From assembly GCA_025677815.1 (NCBI GenBank), contig JAIXMP010000003.1, positions 1,426,001-1,490,000 on the forward strand: 64,000 bases of DNA. Reading direction: 5' to 3'. Origin of the DNA: Phascolomyces articulosus (lineage: Eukaryota; Mucoromycota; Mucoromycetes; Mucorales; Lichtheimiaceae). How positions within the stretch are numbered: the first letter of the stretch is position 1; each line of letters starts with the position of its first letter. The notes under the pieces are model-generated. The model made no database searches and was not told where the DNA came from. It saw only the letters and a program-made list of their open reading frames with translations. This document shows positions 11,710 through 24,108 of the stretch, in pieces. A program made the position numbers and the translations under genes.

Positions 11710-12334
11710 ATATAGGAAAATGTGTGAAAAATGGGTTTTTATATTTTTTTAGATTAGAGAGATATTTTGATTATCATCCACATCCCATCCATCCACCCAC
11801 TTTCCTCTTTAACCTATTTACCCTTCCTCACAAATTTTGCATCCCATCATATAATAGATATTTTGTTACGTCCCACGTTTATAAAGCGTGAAATTTATTA
11901 TCACAGTAATCTTGTATAGCATATTACAAAATAAAGTTAACTATTTAGAAGATTCTGTAGAATCTTTTTTTTTGTATCGAAACAAATATTATTTAGTATG
12001 ATGATTATTATTTTTGACGTAGATGATAGTAATGATGAATTGAAGAAATAAGGTTTAACAAGTAGTGGGAAGAAATGCTATTAAACATGTGCGAATAAAA
12101 AGGACGGTTAGCAATATCCGTACTACAAATGACAAAAAGTTGAAGGAGTGAATAGCTAGGGAGATTTTCCTATTTACAGAATCAGGACTTTTTTTTTTGG
12201 GCTTGAACGACTGAGTTTCAAGCCAATGGAAAACCTATAAAAAGTTCAATCTTATTGTTGGAATTTATCATTTTTTACAGACCTCTTCTTTTTCAACTTC
12301 TCATTCTTTTCTACTTCACTTTTATTAAAAAAGA
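11710..12334. other. Intergenic region between TrxR and KHA1-like genes
   Basis: Contains the TrxR 3' region, a 7-bp hairpin (AAGATTC, TGTA loop, GAATCTT) followed by a T run near 11950-11972, and the KHA1-like promoter at its right end. No gene. Confidence 0.55.
12200..12244 (+). promoter_or_regulatory. Putative KHA1-like gene promoter: inverted repeat, CCAAT and TATA box
   Basis: A perfect 8-bp inverted repeat, GGCTTGAA (12200-12207) and TTCAAGCC (12217-12224), overlaps CCAAT (12223-12227). It sits just upstream of TATAAAAAG (12236-12244), about 90 bp before the ATG. The tight packing suggests a regulated core promoter; this is read from sequence only. Confidence 0.45.
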
Positions 12335-15300
12335 ATGCCTGCTACCCCACAAGCTGGTATTTTTGCAGGGTTGAACCCAGCAGAATTTAATTCTGCAAAT
12401 CCTATTGTGCTATTTATTATTCAGGTAATAATTTGATTTTTTTCTATTTGAAAAAAAGAATTATATGATTAGGTGATAACTCAGTATATACGCGTTTACA
12501 TCTATAGACTGTTATTATATTAGTATTTTGTCGTGTATTAGCTATACCACTTGGTTATGTTCGTCAGCCAAGAGTTATTGCAGAAGGTAAAAAATAAAAA
12601 AAAGAATGGAAAATGGCGTTATGTAAAGAATTGTTGAGATATGATTTGATGGAATAAAAGGTCTCACTCACTTGTGTCACCGATTTTATTAATTTTTTTA
12701 TAAAAAAAAGTCATTGCTGGTATTATTCTGGGACCGTCTGTAATGGGTCGTATTCCAAATTTCACTGAGACCATCTTTCCAATGGAATCATTACCATTTC
12801 TTAACCTGGCAGCTACTTTGGGTTTGATTTTCTTTTTGTTCCAAGTCGGTTTAGAAGTAGATGTTAAAGTGATCCGTCGTGATTGGCGTGAAAGTCTTTC
12901 GATTGCTTTGGCCGGTATGGCACTCCCATTTGGTTTGGGTATTGCCGTCAGTGTGGGTTTGTACAAGTTGCAAAATGATGATAGTGTTCCATTTTCAAGT
13001 TTCATGTTGTTTTTGGGTGTTGCTTTGGCAATTACTGTAAGTTATTGGATTTTAAAGTTGTTTGGTTTTTGGGATTTTTGAGTTATCATTATTTAAAAAC
13101 CTTATTTTCTTTTGTTTATGTTTATATAGGCATTCCCAGTGTTGGCACGTATTTTGGCTGAATTAAACTTGTTACGTACTAAAGTGGGTGCTATCACTAT
13201 GGCTAGTGGTTTATTGAATGATTGTACTGCATGGTAAGTTGTATATTTTAGGTAAACAACAGCAACAACCTTGCATTACATGCATGGAAAATCGATTATT
13301 TTGATGTAGCAAAAGAAATGCACCTCCTTATTTTATCTTTATCATTTCCTCATTAAATCATTTCCCTATATCCTGTTTTTACTTTAATAGGGTATTACTT
13401 GCATTGGTAGTTGCTTTATTGAATGCTACCAATGGACTTCAAGCACTTTATGTCTTCTTAACTGCCGTAGGATTTGGTTTATTTTTAATCTTTTTGGTTC
13501 GACCTCTTTATATCAAACTTTGTATCAAAACTGGATCGATGGAGCACGGACCAACCCCGCTTCTCATGACTGTCACGTTTGTTATTGTATTGGCCTCTGC
13601 CTTTATGACGGATATTATTGGCGTTCACCCCATCTTTGGTGGATTCTTGGCTGGTACCATTATTCCTCATGAAAATGATTTGGCAACAAAAATTGCTGAA
13701 AAGACAGAAGATTTGGTTAATATTTTACTACTTCCACTGGTAACGTATATTTTTGTATTTCGTGTAACAGATCACACATTTTGATAAACCTTAACTTTAT
13801 CAACACTGATTTTATTTTTTCCTGTTTAGTACTTTACACTTTCTGGTTTGAAAACACAAATTGGTTTGTTAAATAGTGGACCTGTTTGGGGTTATGTCTT
13901 TTTGGTCATCTTTTTAGCATGTTTTGGTAAAATCACTGGCTGTACTGCGGCTGCAAAATTCTGTGGTATGAGTTTACGTGAATCATTCACAGTGGGCTTT
14001 TTGATGAACTGTAAAGGGTAAGTAGAATTATCATTGTTTTTGATCAGACAAAAGGGACAAGAGTGAGAGGGCTGAGGCAAGGAGAAAACAGAAGAAATTT
14101 CTTATCAGTAATCTCTATTTTTCTCACACAAACAAAAAAAAATATTGTATATACCAGCTTGGTGGAACTTATCGTATTGAACATTGGTCATGATGCAGGC
14201 GTCTTGAACGACCAAGGTAAGGTTAAGGTTTTTTTTACACTAAAAAGGCAAGCTTAGATAAAGGTAACACATAAACAAATCTTTTCTAAAAACCTTCTTT
14301 TTATATATAGTATTCGTGATCATGGTGGTTATGGCATTGATTACAACTTTCATGACCACACCCGTTGTTATCAAACTTTATCCCGAATGGTACCAAAAAC
14401 AACGTGCGGAGGAATTACGTGAAGCAAACGGTGGTGACCCTGATCCAAGTATTCATCCCAGTACTTCTGTGGTTCCTACAAAGGATCCTTCAATGCTTGT
14501 CAGTGGTGCAGCAGGCGGTGTCGATAAGTTCTCATTAGTTACTATGTTGAATCGATTAGAAACTGTTCCGTCCATCATGGCTTTGATCAAACATTTAAAA
14601 CAACCCAGAACCAAAAAAGAAATTTCGTTTTCCAATTCTTCTACGGGAACTGGAAGCGATGATACTCGATTTACAACACATATTATGGAACTCCATGCAC
14701 TGCGTCTTTTGGAATTGACGGAACGTGCATCCGATGTCATGAAAATTCGTGATCAACGCGAAACACAACGTTATGACCCAGTGTTGAATGTGATTCGTAC
14801 ATTCTCCAGTATTCTGGGTATTGATGCATTGCGTACAAGACTTGAATTCCGTAGCCCCAATGAATATATCAAGACGATCGCAGATCATAGCGAACAAGTA
14901 GATGCTGATATGATTCTTTTACCATGGACTAGTAATCGTCATAATGTACCTTCAACACCTGCCGCTACCAAAGATGATGAAGATATCAATCCTTTCGATA
15001 AACAATATCAACAACATCAGTATCCTGTTCCTGACGTCGAGTTTGCTACATCTGCATTTGCTATCAAACATACTACTGTTGGCCTTTTCATTGATCGTGG
15101 CTTTGGGTTGGTTCAAGATCATGCATTGCCTTCTCATGCCACAAAGATTATTGTACCATTCATTGGTGGCAGCGATGACCGATCTGCACTTATGTTTGCT
15201 TTGCGCCTTCAACTTTATCATCAAGCACGTGCCCTTGTTCTTCGATTTGTAATCAAGGACCATAAAAAGGATCAAGAAGTAGAAGAAGTGGAAGGTATCA

Positions 15301-15830
15301 GTGAAAAGACAACCGAAATTAAAAATGATCAACAACAGATTAAAGGAAAACGTTATGCTTCTGTTCGATCTGTTCAAGACATGTTGTATGGTAGTAAATC
15401 AATCCGTGCTGATATGGATGATGATGATACACTTTTTACAACCCTCTTTACTTTGACCAACGAAGAAGAAAATCCCAATGTGGCATGTATCACGATTGAC
15501 GATAATACAAAAGATTCTCAATTGTATGATGTCATTAGTACAATCAATCATCATTCCAAGAAAGATAATTTGGGTAGACATGATTTGATTGTTCTTGGTC
15601 GACACAATAAGGTGGATGGAAAACCATGGCCCCATTTATCATCTTCCACTCCTTGGCCAGTGTCTCCTTCCGTGGAATCACCTTCTGGTCAACATCATCA
15701 ATATAGTAAAGAATTCAAATCTGTTTTGGGTGCACTTTCTTTTGGATTACTCTCTTCAAATGCTCAATCGAGTTTGGTTGTAGTGCAATCGGCAACACAT
15801 GACAAGAGAATAATGTCTTCTCCAGAATAA
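12335..15830 (+). CDS. KHA1: K+/H+ antiporter, CPA2 family (KHA1-like)
   Basis: Monovalent cation:proton antiporter, probably on endosomal/Golgi or plasma membranes. Eight exons: 12335-12424, 12508-12586, 12711-13036, 13130-13233, 13391-13739, 13830-14017, 14158-14216 and 14311-15830; 904 aa, all phases closing. The first half holds about 12 membrane helices with CPA2 hallmarks: GIILGPSVMG, FLFQVGLEVD, LNDCTAW, HPIFGGFLAGTIIPHE and NCKGLVELIVLNIGHDAG. Residues from about 430 to the end form a hydrophilic tail with two universal-stress-like segments (ADMILLPWTS; KIIVPFIGGSDDRSALMFALRL), as in fungal KHA1, which is of similar size. Seven introns interrupt the membrane part while the whole tail lies in the last exon. 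Confidence 0.93.
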
Positions 15831-18359
15831 TTCTTTTAATCTTTCCTTTCTTTTAGCTCTCTCTTTTGATTTGACTTTTTTTTGCATTTATTATCTAGTT
15901 CTTTTTATTTTACTATTCTTTCTTTTTTTTTCTATTTGTACAGATATTAGTATCTCTCTCTCTCTCTCTTTTACTTATTAGTGTATAGCACTATCACGTA
16001 TATTATTCATGATTTAAATAGTATTCCTTTTTATTTTTCTTTTCCATTACTCCATCCTATACCAATGAGTTGTTTCATTTATTATATTTCAATAAAATAA
16101 GGTTAAGGTTTACTTTAACGTTCTATTTTGACAATAATATAAAATAATTTACATGTGTGATCAACAGCAACATTAGACAACATGTGTTACGTGAAAATAT
16201 GCAATCTTAGATACATGACGTTAATCAATCTCCGTATTAGTCTAAATACCACAGATCTAGTCCAGCTTTCTATAAGAAATATTATCTGTTCCTTACCATG
16301 AATACATTCGGCGGTATCAGTTTCCCTTTTTTCTCATCGTCGAACGTAAAAAAAAACGATTGGAGAACGAATTCTACGTTTTAATAAGTGACTTATTTAA
16401 TCTCTACCTCGTCCCAGGCAAGCAGCGATACATGACACAGAAAATGACTTTTTGACAGACATATATATAAGAGGAATAATTCATCTTACATTAAAACTTT
16501 TTTCTTTGTTCAGAATATATGACATGATACGACAATATACGTTGCATTACCTTTTGTTATATACATATATACACAGGTGTCATATTTTTAAATCATAAAA
16601 AGGCATTGTAGAAACGGGTCAGATAGGGCTTCCTGGTTTTTTTTTAAGTTTATTCAAATTTAAAGTTTTGTTCTTGTGACGCGCACCAAGTAATTTAAGC
16701 TTGCGTTAAAAAAAGCATCTCATCAAAGGATGTTATTGAAATGAAAAAACCGAGCCACGCTTTATTATCTCATTGTCAAGATATAGAGTATATCAACCAT
16801 AACCTCATTCTTATTATAATTACCAAACAACTAAAATTAAGGTTAAAGAGCATACTACGTACATTTTGCAATGGAATGTTTTAACAAGGAATCAAAACAA
16901 AGGCGTCGAACCCACTTATGCATCTCCGCGTCAGAAAAAAAAAGACAAGGACTATTTTATTTATATATATTGCAACCCAATTTTTGAGCCTTTGTACAAT
17001 ATAGTACCAAATATTGAAATAATCTCATAATAAAGAAACAGTACAACAATCGGATACCAATCAATCAAGCCAGAAAATAATAAATTTTATATAGGTCCCA
17101 GAATCTCTTGGCACTTGTACAACAACTTAGTAAATAACCGTCTCCTCCGCCGCTCGATGTAGAAAAACAATGATGCCTACTGTTTTGTCAAGGTCAGAGT
17201 GCTTATTTTCAGATACTAATGATATAAAAATCAGAGTTGCTTATTGTCAGATATATGTACGCAATGCGTAGTAAATGTAAATATATGAAAATCAATGCCA
17301 AATATTATTAAACGTTAAGATCAACATCGATACCGGATTTCAAAAATAAACAATGAGGTCTTGCATTAGCCCTACAATGGGAAAGCTCCATCAGTAATAA
17401 TAACACCCGCACGAGAAATGCAGATGGTTTGCGTTGACAGATCATGTGCGATCACAAAATCGAACGCAGCACAAATATCAACACCCTTACTTATGAATTT
17501 CTGCCTCCAGTTGTTAGATATGAGCCGCCATGATAAGATCCATATATATATATATACTACTATGTGTTTAGCATCAAGTTGCCCTTGAGCAGCATTACGA
17601 TTATTACTTTCAGGGTTTGACATCTGTAGAATATTTTACTTACACGAAAAGTACTTACGTAGGAACAAAATATATAAAAACTGCTATTCAATTACATTTG
17701 TAACATAATCAAAAAAAAATAAAAGATAACCTTTATAGCGTTTTTTTTTTAAAAAAAAAAAAGAGCAAAGAGAAGACAACTATCAAACCTTTTTGGTTCA
17801 AATTCTTTTGGTGTAATCAAAGACGGGTTAGTTTTCTGAACTTGCACAAAGATCAGCCGTAATCCCTTAATGATTACATTATTATTTTTCTTTTTGGGAA
17901 TCTAGGCAATACATGACCTCCTCATTGGTGTTTCCCGGGCAACATGTTACTAAAAATGACATGGCTAAGAAGTATCGCTCCTTACTTTATATTATTTTAA
18001 ATAATAAAAATACATTGTAGTTTACAATGACATATAAATTCATTATCATTGTTATGGTTGTACGTCCTTATATTGATTCATGTGTTGCTATTCACCAATA
18101 CGTAAATAAAATGAGAAAGTTTATAAAAAACATATACTTTTGATGATAGTCTTATGGATTACTACATTGGCATGAATGTATTTGTATTACATGCAAAAAA
18201 GAAATATCACGACGAAAAGAATGAACTACTTGGTAAAAACTGATCCAAGGACTATATATACATAGAATGATTTTTATCTGGTGTTTGGAAAAAAAAGGCG
18301 TATTCAACTTTTTGTTTCCTTAAAAACTTTTCTATATTAATACTAAGAAGCCCAAGTAG
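15831..18359. other. AT-rich gene-free region
   Basis: About 2.5 kb downstream of the antiporter. It contains a (TC)n run near 15955-15969, a striking T10/A12 tract near 17741-17763 and a TA repeat near 17541. ORFs are short and featureless. No RNA gene was recognised. Confidence 0.55.
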
Positions 18360-19693
18360 TACTCCTGTTGAACGATCCGATTTCCTCCAGTTGCTTGAAG
18401 TATTTGTTGCAAGGTGTTTCAAAGCCGTTTTACCATCATTGAAAGATAACATGTTGTAAGTTTTCCAGTAGTAAAACGTCCCAAAAGTGCTTAGACTTCT
18501 GGCTTATGTTATGAAGGTTTTGTTGCGTTGATTGGATAATGTGTTCACTTTAGGAATGAATGAGTTTATAAATCAAACACGGCCTGATCAATTGAAACAT
18601 CATATAAATCTGACAGGATGGGAGGGGTAACAAGATGACACCTTAGTAGCATCTTTGTCACTGTGTAGTAGTAGTATAGCTTCTTGACCACAATAATGGA
18701 ATTAGAATATCTCTGTACAATTTTAACAAAATAAAAGAGAAGATTACCTTTTAAATAATTCTTTCTACAAGAAGTGTCAATTTAAAAAATGTAAGTGCGA
18801 AAAAACGTCAAAGGGTTAAAGACGATAGATAGCTGTACTTTTATGTTTTTACCTCATTAATCAAGTTTTTAAACTCTAATGAAACTTACATAAAAATCTT
18901 GCGTGTATATATTAAAATAAATACACGACCTTTATTGAGACATATAAAATATAAAAGTTTGATCGATCGTTTGTTCCCTTTGTCAAATATGTTTTGTAAT
19001 AGCACTTGCATTAAACCATTGAATTCATCAGGTACTACGCTCTTATTTGTGGTACAGTGAGGATGGTATGAAATATCTAAAGTAGAGTATATGACATCTT
19101 AAAGTCATGCATTTAAAATAAGGTGATATGTCACTGATCCAAATTATATGCGCCAAGTCAAATAATTTTCGCACCCAAATATTTGTAAAACGGAACTCTC
19201 TTTCCTTTTTACTTTTTCCTTTCACTATTCAATAACCTTACTTTTATTATATTACATCGCGCTATTATCTATGCATTATGGCAACGTAATTGAAACCAAT
19301 CTCTTTTACTTTATAAATAATGCTTAATGTATTATATTCTTTTTTTCCATATTGTTATTAATTTCATTTATTTTTTTTTCCCTCCTGTTTTGTTCCTTTC
19401 TTTTATTCTTTTATGACCATTAGAAACGTCAAGTCAATATAACACTTTTGTTTTCCTCTTTTGGTGCATTACCAGTTGGATTTATTTGATGTTTCCAATG
19501 TTAATGTTGTTCTAATTAACAAAAGTTTACCTATGGGACATTTTGCATTATCTAGTAAATATTATTTTGCTTGAATATTATTTTACATTCTGAAATGTAT
19601 TTCTATCATACTAATACCAACACACTTTTTTATGTTTACAATTTAGTTACCAAAAAACTCTCAAGTTATATATGATGGTTTCCTTTTGTTATT

Positions 19694-20102
19694 TGGTCAA
19701 GTAGTACAAATTAGGGTGCACGATTTGGGTTCGACTCCCAGCTTTGATCTAGGTCGGGGTAGCGGTGAAGTTCCTTCGTATACCGTTTCACAAGTCGCTA
19801 GGAAAATCTTGTGAGGCTGTGCGTCAAGTTCCTAGTTCCCGCCTAGTGTGCCAGAAGAGGGCTGCGTATCCAACTAAAGGTGAAATGGTCCGACTAAGGA
19901 TCTGGGAGTAATTTAGACACTGAGCTCGTAAAAAAGGCTTAAGGACTGTCCTGCATATTTGACATACATCCCGTTACCTTTTCGTAGATCACTCAAAATT
20001 ACTCTCTTCACCCGCTTCCCCAGTGCAGTGGAGGGAAGCAGTTTAATACTACGGTTCCTTGTATATCTTTCATTGGTCAAACGATTGAAATCAAAATTTT
20101 TT
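19694..20102 (+). ncRNA. Candidate Pol III transcription unit (tRNA-derived, SINE-like) in repeat copy A
   Basis: TGGTCAAGTAG at 19694-19704 fits the A box (TRGYNNARNNG). GGTTCGACTCC at 19728-19738 is a perfect B box inside a T-arm-like stem-loop (TTGGG, TTCGACT, CCCAG). The spacing is normal for a tRNA, but acceptor and anticodon arms are not recognisable, so it is not a functional tRNA. The downstream 350 nt are richer in GC than the surroundings and well conserved between copies. The first T run present in both copies, a possible terminator, is at 20097-20102. Transcription is inferred. Confidence 0.5.
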
Positions 20103-20465
20103 AGGGTATAGATTTCAATGGGGGTTGACGAAACCATACAAGAAAAAACCATCATGCCTGACAGCAAAGGTTATTTTGGTGTACGTATTATTCTTTTTGG
20201 CTTTATATTTCTAATGCAACATACAAAATAATGGAATAAGAAATTTACTAGTTTATATTTACTAGGAAAATACACAAGCCTGAGGAGGCAATAGATGGAA
20301 ATAGCCCTCAAGAAACATACAAGTCAGTGTCTGCTCCACTGTACTGTTTTTCCCTGGTGTGCGTACTATTTCTATCTATATGCTTCCAAACCACCTGTTG
20401 GTGATTATCAGTTATTTTGGAGCATGACCAAAAATTTGATAATCCAGCTTCAGGGATCCGTTTGA

Positions 20466-20494
20466 GTAACAGGTACTAAAAGGCTTGCTGTTAC
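20466..20494 (+). repeat. Conserved hairpin 1 of repeat copy A
   Basis: Perfect 7-bp stem GTAACAG (20466-20472) and CTGTTAC (20488-20494) with a 15-nt loop, preceded by GGGATCCGTTT. It is identical in copy B at 52969-52997. Confidence 0.6.
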
Positions 20495-20855
20495 AAGTGA
20501 GGGCTGTATTTTTTTAATATGGCAGGACACGGATCAACGACCTTGTGATATATCGTTTTTAAAAAATGGCTTTAGAAGGGTGTCATTGCGAATATATCAT
20601 ACACCTTGAGAAAGAGGGATTGATTTGTATATATATATATATTTCAATCACATTTTGTTGGTTTCAATGGAAACTTATGATTAAGATGTTGGTTGCACTC
20701 CATCTCATATCATATTTTCTTTGTTTACTGGTATAAGTCTTTCTTGGATTACCCCCGAATTGAATGACAGTCTTTTATTCATATTTCATGCCCAAGGATA
20801 TATGTATTTAAAAGAGTGCACAAAGACTTGTCTATTCATCGGGATTCCGTTTATA

Positions 20856-20885
20856 GTAACAGGGTTAATAAAGGTGTACTGTTAC
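20856..20885 (+). repeat. Conserved hairpin 2 of repeat copy A
   Basis: The same stem, GTAACAG (20856-20862) and CTGTTAC (20879-20885), with a different 16-nt loop, preceded by GGGATTCCGTTTA. It is a diverged duplicate of hairpin 1, 390 bp downstream, and is identical in copy B at 53362-53391. Confidence 0.6.
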
Positions 20886-21409
20886 AAGGAGTGGAGATCG
20901 ACGACACGCCATCTCCTCGCGATGGTCTCCGGAAACATCTCGCTTTTTATATAAGATAGTAAAAAGATGATGTTACCAAGAGCGTGTCAATCTTTTTTAT
21001 AAGAAATAATAATAAAAAAACATAAAAAAACGAACAATGGTATATTGATATGTAAACCACACACTTTAAAATTGATTGATATCTCTGATCATGATATGTC
21101 CTACATATTAGAAATAAGTCTATTAAGATAAAACCAAATCTTTATATATAAAAAAAAAACTTTAATAAGAAATAAACATAATATGTGCAAAAAGGAATAA
21201 GTAGAATGAAATTGTTCGTGAAAAAAAAAAGATGCCAATATGGTAAAACTACAAAAAAAGAAGAGTGAAATGATAAATGGTTTTTTGATAGGTGTGGAAG
21301 GGAGATGGAATTATTACAGTAAACTTTTGTTCATATTATAACGGGAAAAAAAGTTGGTTATGAAGAATTTTTTTTCAAAAAAAGGAGATGGATTAAATGA
21401 TAATTTTTT

Positions 21410-22490
21410 TTAGAAACGTTCCTTCATACGAGCAGCAACAGTACGCAAGGAAGCATACACTTTGCCTGGAGGACTACCAAGAATCAAGTTACAGACAGCA
21501 TCTCGAGCGATCTTGATGTTTTGGAATGATCCAAGGATATGGATTTTACTATAAATTTTAAAAAAGAAAAACAATGTTAGTAAATGAATCTTGGATATAT
21601 CGATTTATGATCCTTTTCTCCCTCTTCCTCCATTTGTACTTTAATAACTTACGTATCAGCAAGGACAATTCGAGTCTTGCTTGCATTTTCAATTGTAAAC
21701 TTTGTTTTACCATCACGACCAGCAATACGACCAATAGCACGAGCCAAATGATCACCATGTAAAGTCTTGACATCCTTGATTTCAAATGATTCCAAGAAAA
21801 TATCATCCAAACGCAACAAAGCCATAGCATCTTGAACTTCAAATCCCAATGCAAATGCACGCACGAAATCAGCACCCTTTTGTAAGGCGCTTGTATCTTC
21901 AGTTGTAGGTGATGTCTACATTTATAATATATGAAATAATAAGAGGGGTGTTTAATACAAATATATAAAATAGCCCAAACATATCAGTTTTCGATAAAAA
22001 TATAATTAATTACCCGTAATTCAACAGCTCGTGCTTTAACATTCATACGAACTTGAAGTTTCATATGTTCTACCAATGGTGCGTAGATTTCTAACCAGTG
22101 TCGTTTTAATGGTGAAAGTCTATGTTGAGGAACGGGTATCTTACGGTGACCTTTTACAACAGTCTAATAATATAGGATAAAGCAGTGATCAGTAAAATCA
22201 GCTTTATGAATTCAATCGAATTATATTCATGGATAATTTCAATTGATAGAATATATAAAAAATATAGTGTTGTCTATATAGACACATACCTTTGTTTCAG
22301 CAGCACTGGCAGGAGCAAAGTTTGGCTTATCCGAGACTTCTTGCATTTCTGAATCTTCTTCAGTAGAGATATTTCGAGTTGGTAAAGCAGTAGAATCCAC
22401 AATTACATCGTCGTCACCTTCGTTCTTCATTTTCTTTTGAGTCTTTTTTGACACTAATGATGGTGCCTTGAAAGCGTCTATGGTGGCCAT
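21410..22490 (-). CDS. PNO1: RNA-binding KH protein Pno1/Dim2, 40S ribosome assembly factor
   Basis: Binds pre-18S rRNA near site D, partners the Nob1 endonuclease and recruits the Dim1 dimethylase during small-subunit maturation. Exons: 22490-22290, 22163-22014, 21915-21653 and 21548-21410; 250 aa, all phases closing. An acidic, Lys-rich N-terminal tail (about 67 aa) precedes [32 protein letters not shown] sequence. The KH repeat contains [44 protein letters not shown]. The C-terminus [21 protein letters not shown] is almost the family consensus. Yeast Dim2 is 274 aa. It is head-to-head with BUD32, 160 bp apart. Confidence 0.96.
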
Positions 22491-22650
22491 TATGTTATAT
22501 AAAAAGTTGTATGTCAAAAAAAAAGATGCAAGCAGAGAAGAAAAAAAAAAATTCGACTTTTCTTGTGCAACCAAAAAAGTAAGTCACAAACCAATGCAAA
22601 TCGTTCATTTTTTTCCCTCAGAAACGACTTAACCTCCCTTTTTATTATAT
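22491..22650. promoter_or_regulatory. Short bidirectional promoter region, PNO1/BUD32
   Basis: Only 160 bp separate the two divergent start codons. The segment is AT-rich with an A/T homopolymer patch at 22520-22565 and has no clear TATA box in either direction, as expected for housekeeping genes. Confidence 0.55.
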
Positions 22651-23781
<1,131 letters not shown>

Positions 23782-24108
23782 AGAATTCTATTATACTTTT
23801 CGTTTTGGGTGGATTGGATTGGCTGTATTATTGGATATTTGAGCTATTATTGTTAGAAAGTTTTATTCATACCAAATAAATCCTTAAATATACAATGAAA
23901 GGGGATATTGTAAATGAAAAGGAACCATTGTTTAAAGTTTGACACATATATATATATATATATATAAAAGAAAGATGTGTAATAATGGAAAGTGTGACTC
24001 GTTTATCGTATTCCGCGCTTTTTTTCTGAGTACTACTTCTTTTTAAAACCACCTGTTTTTTTTACTAGTTGAAACGACGTGTTAAAACAACAAAAAAAAT
24101 AGCCAATC
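23782..24108. other. Intergenic region between BUD32 and eIF4E
   Basis: About 330 bp holding the BUD32 3' end, a TA repeat near 23945-23966 and the eIF4E 5' UTR/promoter. No other feature is seen. Confidence 0.5.

Larger units (their letters stand above)
18360..21130. repeat. Long dispersed direct repeat, copy A (about 2.7 kb)
   Basis: The same sequence in the same orientation recurs at 50880-53625. Alignment by eye is loose at 18360-18530, clearer (about 90%) to 18720, and nearly identical from there to about 21000. Differences are point changes and small indels, for example 10 bp absent from copy B near 20055. No LTRs, no TG...CA ends and no transposase or reverse transcriptase were found. 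It contains a tRNA-like Pol III promoter and two hairpins, annotated separately. It could be a non-autonomous element or a segmental duplication homogenised by gene conversion. Boundaries are approximate. Confidence 0.85.

Noticed and set aside
16890..16935. tRNA-like GGGTTCGACGCC on the minus strand
   Set aside because: Resembles a B box, but the T stem does not pair and no A box or other arms are present at proper spacing.
18360..21130. Repeat as an LTR or LINE retrotransposon
   Set aside because: No terminal direct repeats, no primer-binding site, no RT, integrase or endonuclease signatures in any frame.
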